DNA of 64,000 bases from Brienomyrus brachyistius (taxonomy: Eukaryota; Chordata; Actinopteri; Osteoglossiformes; Mormyridae): assembly GCF_023856365.1 (NCBI RefSeq), contig NC_064547.1, positions 23,496,168 through 23,560,167 of the forward strand. Reading direction: 5' to 3'. Below the pieces are notes generated by a model. The model was given only the letters and a program-made list of their open reading frames with translations, had not been told where the DNA came from and did no database searches. Made by a program: the position numbers and the translations under genes. The stretch's first letter is position 1, and each line of letters starts with the position of its first letter. Positions 49,726-60,777 of the stretch are shown here, piece after piece.

Positions 49726-51112
49726 GCAGTATAAAGAGCGAAAAAACATTATTTTACTAAATAAAAACAGTTTTTTTTACGCAATAAAGCAATTTTAATA
49801 TTGTTTCACTTTCCAAAAATGTTTTCATCAATAATTACCATATAAAGCGGCCACAGGACCATGGTAAAATCATAAATTTAATGTTAAAATTGCAATTATG
49901 GGGAAAAATGATAATCTGAATATTCTCATAAGGCCAGCAGAAGGTAGTATGCAAAATTAACAACTATTTTCCTTGTACTGGTTTGTAATTCTGCTGAGGC
50001 CCCATGGGATTAATAATTTGCCCCATCTTACTCTCTATAAAGGCAAGAACAAGCTTGGGGGTCACAGTGAAGACACTGCTACCTTGAGCCCCCCAGGGTT
50101 TTCAGGTATTGTTCAAAAGCCTGTGGACATGTGGCTATTCTGCCAATTCTGAGCACGAACTGTCGACCTTCTGATCACAGCCACAGAGTCTTAGTCTGCT
50201 GAGCTACACACTCATTATATGTATTTCACTCTTCTGACCTTTATTCTTAAGTTGTTGTAGTGTTTCCATCATATGTAAGAGGGCCTGCCCATCAGAGTAA
50301 TGTACATCCTGTGACATGTATTGACTATCAAGAGAAACTGAAAAACGGTGTATTAGGCTGTCAATGAGTACTGGACTAGGGCAAAAATCTGTCTGATAAT
50401 CTACCTATTAACTGGAAGAGTACAAACTGGAGACGGATCCCCTAATACAGAGGGATTAGCGTCTGTGCCACATCCAGAACCATTCAGTGTAGGAGTCTGG
50501 TGGTTCTACTGGATACTGACAAGTACCCAGCCCCTTTGTTCCCTCTGATAATCATCTGTCCTCCTCTGAATGACTTCACTACTCTATTCCTGAATAGGTT
50601 CACATTTAAATATGCTAGCAAGATCAAGGTATTGGGATAACCGTTAGGGTCGCTGTTCAGATAGTTGCAGTGAAAACCATCATACACAGCGGCCCTTTCT
50701 GGATAAGATTACCTCCCTCTGATCTAACGGGTCAAAATCAAAGCAAGGTGCATTGCAATGTCTGACACCCAGCACACTACAGCATATAAAATACAGGTAT
50801 CCATCGGCTTCCGCATTTGGAACCAGGACCACTTGTTGCAAGTCAATTTGGGCGTATCTCAAGTTATACGAGAGAGGCAAGACATTAAGGACAGTATACA
50901 CAGTACTGAAATAATAATGTACATATTAAACCACAGCACTCAATAAACAGATACTGCACTTACATTTCACGAAAAAAATAAAGCACAGGTTGCACTAAGA
51001 AATCCAAAGATGCATGTGCTAGCAAACAGTGGGAGCTGAGGGAGAAGCAGTGGTGAAAAACTTTATTGTACAGTACAGTAAGTTTCTTTTTATACAATGA
51101 AATAGCATAAAG
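49726..51112. repeat. Right inner arm of the palindrome
   Basis: The reverse complement of the left inner arm with only scattered substitutions. The SINE-like segment is mirrored at about 50027-50212. Confidence 0.85.
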
Positions 51113-51183
51113 GGGGCGGCATGGTGGTGCAGTGGTTAGCACTGTTGCCTCACACCTCTGGGACCCGGGTTCGAGTCTCCGCT
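51113..51183 (+). mobile_element. SINE head fragment, right arm
   Basis: Mirror of 46144-46214: GGCGGCATGGTGGTGCAGTG through GGTTCGAGTCTCCGC, then an abrupt junction with L1 sequence. Confidence 0.85.
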
Positions 51184-51191
51184 ATGATCAT

Positions 51192-51468
51192 TCACAGGTA
51201 AACATTCACTTTTGATAGATTAAGTTTATAGCCCGAGATTAACCCAAAAGCTTGTAACTGTGTAAGGACCTTGTTAATACTTAAAAGAGGGTCTGAAATA
51301 AAGAGTAATGTATTATCTGCATAAAGTGATAGCTCATGTTCAATTCTCCGCCTGTTTATTCCTTGTATCATGGGTGCAGCTTTTAGGGCCAGGGATAGTG
51401 GTTCTATTGCCAGTATAAATAAAAGTGGGCTAAGTGGGCAACCCTGTCTCATACCCCTAGATAAAGGA
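51192..51468 (-). pseudogene. L1-like reverse transcriptase fragment, right arm
   Basis: Inverted copy of 45858-46134 with the same RQGCPLSP and YADN motifs. It differs at TLLFISDP (the left copy has TLLYISDP). Confidence 0.85.
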
Positions 51469-52742
51469 GTGCACAGGGCTAAAATACTCTGGGCCAGGGG
51501 CGCCATGAGGTGCACAGGGCTAAAATACTCTGGGCCAGGGGCGCCATGAGGTGCACAGGGCTAAAATACTCTGGGCCAGGGGTGCCATGAGGTGCACAGG
51601 GTTAAAATACACTGGGCCAGGGGCGCCATGAGGTGCACAGGGCTAAAATACTCTGGGCCAGGGGCGCCATGAGGTGCACAGGGCTAAAATACTCTGGGCC
51701 AGGGGCACCATGAGGTGCACAGGGCTAAAATACTCTGGGCCAGGGGCGCCATGAGGTGCACAAGGCTAAAATACTCTGGGCCAGGGGCGCCATGAGGTGC
51801 ACAAGGCTAAAATACTCTGGGCCAGGGGTGCCATGAGATGCACAGGGCTAAAATACTCTGGGCCAGGGGCGCCATGAGGTGCACAAGGCTAAAATACTCT
51901 GGGCCAGGGGTGCCATGAGGTGCACAGGGCTAAAATACTCGGGCCAGGGGCGCCATGAGGTGCACAGGGCTAAAATACTCTGGGCCAGGGGCGCCATGAG
52001 GTGCACAAGGCTAAAATACTCTGGGCCAGGGGTGCCATGAGGTGCACAGGGCTAAAATACTCGGGCCAGGGGCGCCATGAGGTGCACAGGGCTAAAATAC
52101 TCTGGGCCAGGGGCGCCATGAGGTGCACAAGGCTAAAATACTCTGGGCCAGGGGTGCCATGAGGTGCACAGGGCTAAAATACTCTGGGCCAGGGGTGCCA
52201 TGAGATGCACAGGGCTAAAATACTCTGGGCCAGGGGCGCCATGAGGTGCACAAGGCTAAAATACTCTGGGCCAGGGGTGCCATGAGGTGCACAGGGCTAA
52301 AATACTCGGGCCAGGGGCGTCATGAGGTGCACAGGGCTAAAATACTTGGGCCAGAGGCACCATTAGGTGCACAGGGCTAAAATATTCTGGGCCAGGGGCA
52401 CAATGAGGTGCACAGGGCTAAAATACTCTGGGCCAGGGGCGCCATGAGGTGCACAGGGCTAAAATACTCTGGGCCAGGGGCGCCATGAGGTGCACAGGGC
52501 TAAAATACTCTGGGCCAGGGGCGCCATGAGGTGCACAGGGCTAAAATACTCTGGGCCAGGGGTGCCATGAGGTGCACAGGGCTAAAATACTTGGGCCAGG
52601 GGTACCATGAGGTCCACAGGGCTAAAATACTCTGGGCCAGGGGCGCCATGAGGTGCACAGGGCTAAAATACTCTGGGCCCGGGGCGCTATGAGGTGCACA
52701 GGGCTAAAATACTCGGGCCAGGGGCACCATGAGGTGCACAGG
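51469..52742 (-). repeat. 41-bp minisatellite, about 31 copies, right array
   Basis: Same unit as 43552-45857 in inverse orientation, but about 25 copies shorter. It shares variant units (CACTGGGCC, ATGAGATGCAC) with the left array, so the arrays duplicated together and then changed length separately. Confidence 0.96.
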
Positions 52743-53940
52743 TATAAATTAAAATAATAACTTTTAAAGATGTCATGTATTTTTAGAGGATCTGCAGTCT
52801 GTACACCTGATGGGTCCTCGATTTGTGATATAAGTTGTACATCTGGTTTGGATTTAAGTTGGTGAGCTAACAGCCTACCAGCTTTTTCTCCATGTTCATA
52901 AAAAATTCCCGTGACCACATACTGAGAGGTTCTGTTTCGGTTGTTGTGATTAAATTGTATCGTGCTTGGAGATCTATCTTCTCTTTTTAAAGGGCTGAAC
53001 TGGGTGAGCCCGAATATTGGTGATCTTTGTTACTTATGGTCTCCACCAGGTGCTGCTGCTCTCTCCTTCTTTTTTATGGAGATATGATGAGTACACTAAT
53101 ATTTCACCACTAAGTACTGCCTTAAGAATCTCCCATAGCAGGGATGGAGAGGTACACTCAGTCTTATTGAATTCCAAGATTCTGTCTGAATGTTTCATCT
53201 GATAATAGCGCGGTGTTAAAACACCACTGAGGGCGAATAGCATATATATCCTTAAAAGAGAGATCCAGCAGTACTGGGGCATGATCAGATATTACAATGG
53301 TAGAGTATTCCACCTTTTCCAAAGAGCCAAGCAATTTTTATCTATAAAAAAATAGTCAATTCTTGAACATAAATGGTGTACATTGGAAAAAAAATGAGAA
53401 AACTTTCATACTGGGGTTCAGGGACCTATACATGTAGCACAATCTAGAAAATCTGAGAGCTTGGTATCTCTTTTAGTGAGAGTTTGTGTTTTAAGACTAG
53501 ACCGATCCAAAAAACGGTTCATAACACAGTTAAAATCTCTCTAAAATGAAATGTTGAGAATTCAAATCAGGTATTTTCCATATAAGCCTTTCCATATCGT
53601 CCCAGTTGGGAGCATTGACATTAACTAATACCACCAGAGTATTATAAAGCTGAGCAGAGACTATAATAAAGCAACCTTGTGGGTCAAATTGAATACTAGA
53701 GGGTGTAAAAAGAATTCTTTTATGTATCAAAATCGCCATTCCTCTTGCCTTGGCATTAAAATTAGAATGAAAGATTGACCTGACCCATTGTTTTTTTAGC
53801 TTCACGTGGTCCTGATTTGTAAGGTGTGTTTCTTGGAGAAATATAATTTCTGATCCTAAATTTTTAAGATGAGCAAATACCTTCTTACCATTTTTGAAAG
53901 AATGAGTCATACTGAAATGCTCAGTGAAATCAAACATGAA
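52743..53940 (-). pseudogene. L1-like retrotransposon, endonuclease and linker region
   Basis: The minus-strand frame from 53937 has HLKNLGSEIIFLQETHL, ARGMAILIHKRI and LVNVNAPNWDD, the AP-endonuclease signature of L1 elements. Downstream frames (ILEFNKTE, FYEHGEKAGRLLAHQ) continue towards the RT with frameshifts. The 53300-53940 part has no counterpart in the left arm, so this copy is the more complete one. Confidence 0.85.
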
Positions 53941-53949
53941 ATTCTGGAG

Positions 53950-54260
53950 AAAGAAGTGGGGTAAAGCGTACCAACACTGGAGCAGTGGAGTGACAAAGTT
54001 TGCGGCTTTGTCTGGCAGTCTGATGGATGAGTCTGGGTTTGGAAGATGCCAGGAGAACCTTACCTGCCTGATTGCATTATGTCAAATGTAAAACTTGGTG
54101 GAGGAGGGATAAGATCCTTAGTTCTATTGAAGGGAACTCTTAATGCTTCAGTATACCAAGACATTTTGGACAATTCTGTGTTTCCAACTTTGTGGGAGCG
54201 GTTTAGGGGGAGGGGCCTTTTCTGTTCCAGCATGACTGTGCCCCAGTGCACAATGTAAGG
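53950..54260 (+). pseudogene. Tc1-like transposase internal fragment
   Basis: The plus strand encodes MPGEPYLPDCIMSNVKLGGG, then LKGTLNASVYQDILDN and FPTLWERF, the middle of a Tc1 transposase DDE domain. The piece after GGG that normally has MVWGCFS is deleted. Both ends are missing. Confidence 0.8.
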
Positions 54261-54264
54261 TCTG

Positions 54265-54455
54265 CAGATGCAGCCACCTCAATTTTCTCCTCCAAGCCGG
54301 CTGCCTGCCAAAAGCCAGCCAAAGGGACTGACCCTCCTCCTTCTGGGGGGTGTGCCTAAATTCTCGTCTAAAACCGGCCATTTATTCACTTGCAGGGTGT
54401 TACCATGAGATAGCGCTCACTTTACAAAAACACATTTTAGTTGTGGTCACAAGTA
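54265..54455. repeat. Inverted repeat partner of 57711-57897
   Basis: CAGATGCAGCCACCTC, CCGGCTGCCTGCCAAAAG and TTAGTTGTGGTCACAAG recur as complements at 57711-57897, at roughly 80-85% similarity by eye. The two could be long terminal inverted repeats of a 3.6-kb element nested in the right arm. No convincing target duplication was seen. Confidence 0.65.
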
Positions 54456-54823
54456 CAACGGGTATCAACCAGAATCTTTTGGTAGCCATTAGCAAGCCTC
54501 GCAGAATTTCTAGTTCATTTAGACTAGTTGGGTTCCTGGCACGGACCTGGCTTTTCAGCATAACCCACAACTGTTTTGAAGCTTGGAATCCTGATCAGGA
54601 ATCAAGAAATTTACAAACGAGAGGAGGCCATTCGGCCCATCAAGTTCATTTGAGGAGAACTTAATTAATAGCTCAGCAACTAACAGCTAACTAATTTGTT
54701 GTTCTAATATTCATTTATAGTTTTGTATTATTCCTGTAAAATAATGTGATTGCACATTTTATACATCAACGTTTAATCTGTTGCATGTTATAAACTCTAA
54801 AAAGGCTGGTATTGTGTGTTTTC

Positions 54824-55304
54824 TTACAGTTTTTTTAAATTGCTAAGACAGAGTAGAATCTACGGTACTATCTCTTCACATACATGATCCATCCTTGGCA
54901 TTGCTTTGAAGAAATATCTTGGCATGCAGCATTCATTGTTTGATCTTGTGTCAATTGACATAATTTGTTTATTTTATGTGGTTTTTACAATCTATTTTAG
55001 AAAGGGTCTTGATGGTAATTTAGCAAAATAACATATTTCAGTTTTGACTGTTTTATTAGCAGTTTTAGGGTCAGTATGTACTTATGTGAAAAATGGCCTC
55101 TGAAAATTTAATGTTGTGAGTGAGACAGGAATCCATGATTTTTGAAGCATTTAGTTATTGATTGCATTTTGTATGAAAGCAAAGAAAAATGCTTAACAGT
55201 TTAGCCCACATAAGCTAATGTTGTGGTGACTGTATGAAGAGTTTTGAGAAAGCAACTTCAGTATTGCAGTATCTGTCTTAGCAATTGAAAAAGAAAAACT
55301 GTAA
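54824..55304. mobile_element. MITE with TTACAGTTTTT ends
   Basis: The inverted ends TTACAGTTTTTTTAAATTGC and the complement of TTACAGTTTTTCTTTTTCAA both continue to TTGCTAAGACAG. There is no coding capacity. Confidence 0.7.
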
Positions 55305-55722
55305 AATTCCCACTGACTTTCCAAACTGATTAGTGTGAGGAGCAGTGACAAACATTCCAGACTGATGGACCAATGACAGTATGCAAAGGTCTGGTGACTC
55401 CAAAGTCACTTCAAAGTTGTAACACTTTAGTAATCAAACCTCACACAATTCTTTGAATGTCTCATTCACCTTTGTGTATCCAGCCCCTATGTCTATAAGC
55501 TTCAGAGCTCAAAAGTCTTGGCTATAAATGTTTATAATGTGATTTTTTACAATTTGTCAGCACCACTGAAAATAGGTTATTGAAAAGTGTGTGTTTAAAG
55601 TAGATTTTAACAAAGTAATAAAATAATCACATTCAAAATGATTTCAGATTATTGGTGCTGAGTTTGTGCTGAATAAAAGCATTTGTAGCACGTTAGGATA
55701 AATGTGTTTTAGATAGTCAAAT

Positions 55723-56482
55723 ATTTTACAGTTTTTCTGAATTGCTGAAATATTAGAAATCATTTTGGGAACAAAACTGCCGATTGCCAAATGTCATTTA
55801 TTGAATCAGTCACTTGGCAAAACTTTAAACCATGCTCACCTAGTTAGACACAATTTGCAGATCTCAGTCACCCTTTTTGCAAAACTCAAAACACATTCTC
55901 ATTCATTTTGCGCTATGGTGAACTTTGATGCAAAATAGAAAACACAGACCGCAGAAGTTAAGCGCAGCCAGCACACAGTAGTCATTTAAACACAATGACT
56001 CAAAACTGTTCACACACATTTCTAAACATTTGAAGAAGCCAAAGAGTGACTAGAACATAGAATAAGTGCCATAGGTGAATAGGAGCTGAATTTCGACGTC
56101 AAGGTACAAATGGGTTTCACAGAGGATTCTTTCTTTCTGTGACTCTGGCTTGGCAGTTGCACAACATTTTACTGTAATATGCCTTTCATCTGTTTATTTT
56201 TTGGCTTTGTCCTTTACACTAACTTTTCTGGAGTACTGAATACGGCAAATGTTACATATTAGTTATCAGTCATAACTGTACAGTATACAAAAATGTTTGG
56301 TAGACGACCATACTTTTATTTTTTTTATTATAGTCTTACAGTTTCTAATTTACATGCCAACAACTATTTTGACTGGCAGTGTTTTTGTTTAGCTTGAATT
56401 TTAGGGTTTGAGCTTAGTGGTTTGATTAAAGGAGAGGAGATTTTAGGAAATGTGTTTTAGCAATTCAGAAAAACTGTAAAAT
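55723..56482. mobile_element. 760-bp transposon with perfect 24-bp terminal inverted repeats
   Basis: Positions 55723-55746 and 56459-56482 are exact reverse complements (they begin ATTTTACAGTTTTTCTGAAT). The interior has no transposase. It is related in its ends to 54824-55304 and to the solo end near 23707. Confidence 0.83.
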
Positions 56483-56539
56483 GTCAAGGCATGTCAGACT
56501 ATGAAAGTGGGTGAAAGGCTTCAGACTTCAGACTCCAAA

Positions 56540-56745
56540 GGGTTACAGTAAATACTTATTATGCTATGTTTCTTTTACGTTCCTCTTTTTGAGTCTGGTA
56601 CTATGACAAAAACTTCCCAGTCTATCTATTTAGTGCTACTTCACCATTCCATCCTGTTTGTGCAATGTAGTGACGTAAAGTACTGTCAGCAAAACAGCAT
56701 GATACTACCACCACCCTGCTTGACCATTGGTTCAGTGTTCTTAGG
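56540..56745 (-). pseudogene. Tc1-like transposase scrap
   Basis: The minus strand near 56740-56700 reads VKQGGGSIML, matching the VK-GGGS-M motif of Tc1 transposases. The frame is otherwise broken. Confidence 0.5.
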
Positions 56746-56835
56746 TTAAGAACACAACCTCACCTTGATCCCCTGCAAACATATCTCTTTTCATTGTGGC
56801 CAAGCAGAGAAGTTAATGACACATTCACACGTCAT

Positions 56836-57706
56836 TGTGACTGCCCCCCACCCCCACCCCGTGAATATGCAGCCATCAGCAGCCTTTCAGACTGTTAGCC
56901 AGGCAGAACACACTAAGGAATGTGTGTTTTATTCAAGCACAGTACAGAACCATGTTTTTTTATTTTTCATTTTCCACTCTGTCCACCTTTATTCTCCACA
57001 ATCAGCCGTATTACTTTGTTCAGGCCTGTAATCAGTCTGTTACACACATCTTGGGTCACTCTCCTCTCCCAAAATAACTCTATTGCTTGGACACGCTGCT
57101 GTTTTGTACCTGGTTTGGCCTCCTTGCAGTTGAAGTATTTCATCATGTGCCAAACAAGCTCAAAGGCTTAAAATCTGTTTAATTGTCATATACCACACTG
57201 TACCTCATTGCTCGACAATATCAATCTTATTACTTTGTTTAGCTCTGTAATTATTGTACTGCACAATTCTAATTTCATGAAAAACACATTTTGATAGGTT
57301 TAGGCCATCTTTGCCTCACAACAGAAACAATTTCTTAAATTTCACAGGCCATTTATTGCAGTGTAGTCCGTTTATTAATGAAATTGGAATTTTGTCTAAA
57401 TATAAGAAAATTATACTTGCTCAGATTTTTATTTTTTGTAGTGAAGTCAAGATAAGTCACTTCAGCTTTCATAGTCACTGCTCTCCCTGGTGGATGAATA
57501 AATCATTGCAAGTACTTTACACACAGAGAGGTAAGGGGAGGATCATGCCGGCCCCCTTGTTCATTACATCATCGTGGGGGATCTCATTATACTCAAGGTC
57601 CCACCCAGGACCCAGCAGGGGCCAGCCAAGGACCAGCCAAGGACCAGCCAAGGACCAGCCAAGGTCCCTTCATGGAAACAGGGGAAAATTCAAGTGGCTA
57701 CATCTG
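56836..57706 (-). pseudogene. Tc1/mariner-like outer arm, right
   Basis: The reverse complement of 42093-43021. Its minus strand carries the same transposase C-terminal remnant (KEAKPGTKQQRVQAIELFW). It also contains an 11-bp tandem expansion missing from the left arm. Confidence 0.7.
57619..57667. repeat. 11-bp tandem repeat, about 4 copies
   Basis: AGGACCAGCCA repeated in the right outer arm. The left arm has a single equivalent, so it arose after the inverted duplication. Confidence 0.85.
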
Positions 57707-57710
57707 TAAA

Positions 57711-57897
57711 CTTGTGACCACAACTAAAATGTGTTTTTCTAAAGAAAGCACCATTTCATGGTAACTCCCTGCAAGTGAATAAATGGGCGGGTTTAGATGA
57801 GAATTTAGGCACACCCCCAGGAGGAGGGGGGTTACTCCCTTTGGTTAGCTTTTGGCAGGCAGCCGGCTTGGAGGGGAAAACTGAGGTGGCTGGATCT
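57711..57897. repeat. Inverted repeat partner of 54265-54455
   Basis: See 54265-54455. It begins 3 bp after the TA that ends the right outer arm. Confidence 0.65.
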
Positions 57898-58358
57898 ATA
57901 TGTTTCCAGTTCACATTTAAAGGAGTAATTCAGGACACTTTTCATAGAATGAAACATCTTTTTACTAGACGATAAAATGCAATTAGGGATTCAGTCTATT
58001 CCCATTCCGTGAAACCTTCACATTGCTGTTCTAAAACCAAGGTTTTACAGTCTTTTGCATGTTGTCTTTATATTTTATACGAAATATATCCATATAAAAT
58101 ATTGGGCTTAATACATTACTGTGAAATAACTAAATATAGCACAAAATATTTACAAAATGTACATTCTAATGAATTTTATTGATGAACATCATGTCTATGG
58201 TTAAAAATCCCCTTTTAGACTGACCATTTTTCCCCACTGTGTATTATTCATGAAAATCAAGGTTGAAAATTCTGTTATAGCCTGACATCTTTAGTATAAA
58301 CAATCAAGATAACATGGGCTATTTGAAAAGCATTTTAGACCAAGTAATATTGACCCCA
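57898..58358 (-). other. 3' flank of the THAP-DDE gene
   Basis: AT-rich, with no gene. A minus-strand AATAAA (58180-58175), about 180 bp after the stop codon, could be the polyadenylation signal of the transposase gene. Confidence 0.45.
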
Positions 58359-60544
58359 TCAGTCAGAAGGCACTACGGTTTGAGAGAGATTACACAGAGC
58401 ACAACATGTTAACACAATCTTGTCAATAAGGCTATCCTCCACTTTACCATTTTGTTCCACTCTAAGGAGGTTTACAGGCAGAGTTGATCCTAGAATTGTA
58501 TATTTCTGCCTCAACACTCCAATCACTCTTTTAACATGATTTCTCACAAGAGAAATTTCTCCAGCAGATTTAATATCTCTGCGGCTAAGCCGTTTCTTCC
58601 CTTGCATGGATGGAGGTGTTACTAATTCTGCACAAAACAAGCCAACGCTATCCTCCATCGTGAAATCCCGTTCAGCCAGTACCAAGTCCCCTGGCAGGAG
58701 CTGGTCAAGGAAGCCACTGTATTTCGTAAGGTGTTTGTCTGTGAAACGTCCACCCCAGGCCTTTGACACAAAGGAGATGGTACCCTGTGGGGTGATTGAA
58801 ACAAGGAACTTTACAGTGTTGTGTTGTTTGTAGATGCTCCATGTTTGATCTTGAGCTTTTAAATCTGAAGGACACTCTATGAACACCTCAAAGCAGTCAA
58901 TTATGCTTACACAGTTCTTAAAAAATGTCTGAAGACATATTGGTAAGCTGTGTCTTAGGTCTTCTCTTTTTGGCCACAATATTAGGGGCTGAAGCTGGTT
59001 TGCCATGACATGTATCCAATGGAGAAAGATTCTAGATACTGTTGACTGATTAATCCCAAAGAGGTGACCTAAAAATTCCTCAGACAGATTCAGGCGCAGT
59101 TTCATCAGTGTAAGGAGAAGTTCCCAAGTAGGCTTGAGGGACTGTTCTGCAGTAGCAGGAGGAATTGATGATACATCGCTATACAATAACATGAAAGTCT
59201 GTAAATTGGGTAGTCCGGTGAAATATTTCATTTTGTCGTCATCAAACAGTGAAGCGTCCAAAGGACAAAACTTCAACTCGCTTTCTAATTTGTGAACTTT
59301 GTCTCTCAGTGACTGACATTCGGTGCTTAAAGATTCGACCTGTTCATGTAATGAGATGATGTCACTGCGTTTCTCCTCGGTCTGGACCTCAGGGCTTTGG
59401 ACGTCTGCAACCTGTACCTCCGCTTGGGAGGCAGGACTTTGATGCAGGTTCAGGAGAGCAGTGGCCGCTAGCTCTTTACATGCGCTGGCATGTTTTTTCT
59501 CAGGAACTTCTTGAGATTGTACACGTCTTTCCAGGTTGTTGACAGCCCAAGTTTGATCAGTCGTGGAGGTGAAACTGAAAAGACTTGGCACAAAGTCAGG
59601 GTGTAGGGGATCATCTCTCTTTTTTCCTAAAAGAAAGAAAATGTTTTACTAGTAATGCAATATTAACTAACTTACATTGCCACACAAGAAATACACATAG
59701 GTTCATCATTACTTTTTTCATCACTACTGCAGAACATTTAACTTGTGTACCTGGGGTACTCTACAAAACAGGACTATGAAAGTAGCCTAGGAGTGTGATT
59801 CCGCCACCCATAAGGCTAATGATAAATAAAATGTCAACATATTTTACAGTAAGTAGCTCCTTATAAGGAAAACTGGGTTTGTCTTGGCTAGCTAACACTA
59901 TCTAACCATTCCACACTTGTAGAACACAAAGCTCATCATGGTTGCTTTTAATAAATGCTGACACAGACTATAAATGGATGATGCTATTTAATTCAGTCAA
60001 TACAGTATAGTATGATTTCACCCAAAAATCCAACATACTTGACATGGAATGACAACTGGAAATCCACAATTCGGAGCCTGGATTCCAGGTGTCTCCGTGG
60101 ATTACAGCAATCCATTCATTTTCTTCAGTTTTCGGCAGCCTGTAAAATAATAGCCCCAATGTCTTGTTAAATCGATTTATACAGTCGTGTAGCATTTCTT
60201 TCCCATTTCAGATGTTTCTGCAGCATCCGAGCTGAAAGCTACTCACTGCCACTCTCAGTGGGTGTAACCACAGTAACTTCCATCTACTGTGAAGCCAGGT
60301 GCCAACCCTCTATAGTGTTATCTAAACTCCAATCAATGATTCTCTTAAATTAGCCCATATTAAAACACTAAAAGGTCAAAAATTAAACTGTTTACTGGCA
60401 GTAATGATCAAATCGCAATATCATTTTAACCCTTCTATTTCTGCCTGTTGGAGGCAAATATACATCTCTAAATGGGAATATGCCATACATACAATAAAGT
60501 ACTTACCATTTGTCCGGTTCATAGCCACGTACAGAGACTAGCAT
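58359..60544 (-). CDS. THAP-DDE transposase-like protein (ISL2EU/Harbinger group), open but probably catalytically inactive
   Basis: Proposed exons: 60544-60507, 60139-60039 and 59626-58359 (minus strand), with GT-AG borders, in phase, 468 residues. Residues 1-62 resemble a THAP DNA-binding domain ending VPSLF. The expected zinc ligands appear changed (Ser and Tyr in VSVRGY, Ser in ISSCHS; His kept). Residues 136-164 form a predicted coiled coil. KMKYFTGLPN and INQSTVSRIF mark the helix-turn-helix, and the DDE_Tnp_4 domain spans about 280-430. The first catalytic Asp (290, IIDCFEVFIE) is present; the second lies in LAERDF (Glu365, where the family has LADRGF); the third lies in HVKRVIG (Lys412, where the family has HVERVIG). 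A 1.27-kb frame without stops but with a broken catalytic site suggests a recently dead copy or a host-recruited DNA-binding protein. The first small exon is the least certain. Confidence 0.75.
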
Positions 60545-60777
60545 AATTTTTTCCTTTTACAACAAAGGCGGATCATGATTATACAGTGGTGGGTAGAAGG
60601 AGTGAAATTGAGGTGTACATTTTTGAGTACGAGCGGGAATCACACAATAACAAGGAAGACAGCTATTTTTGCGATATTGCTCTTGATATGGATTTAGAGT
60701 GTACATTTGATACTTCCACACAGTAATAAACAGTATAGGAAAACGTAACTTACAGGGTGAGTATTTGTGGGACTTAC

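Larger units (their letters stand above)
42093..57706. mobile_element. Giant inverted-repeat composite (about 15.6 kb) with TA-flanked outer ends
   Basis: The outer ends are TA-CAGATGTAGCCACTTGAA (from 42091) and its complement TTCAAGTGGCTACATCTG-TA (to 57708). From outside in, each arm has Tc1/mariner-like sequence (42093-43021; 56836-57706), an L1 fragment interrupted by a 41-bp minisatellite, and a ~1.7-kb single-copy arm. They meet in a hairpin array centred near 48663.5. Inner-arm positions satisfy left + right = 97327 (for example 46640 pairs with 50687, and 45811 with 51516). The right arm has 3.5 kb (53300-56836) that the left lacks, and its minisatellite is 1.0 kb shorter. The symmetry is directly visible. 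That the whole is or was one mobile unit is inference. Confidence 0.8.

Noticed and set aside
47529..49798. Family of about 80-codon proteins repeated on both strands
   Set aside because: Each is a reading of the 254-bp hairpin unit and is mirrored on the opposite strand by its symmetry; there is no coding evidence.
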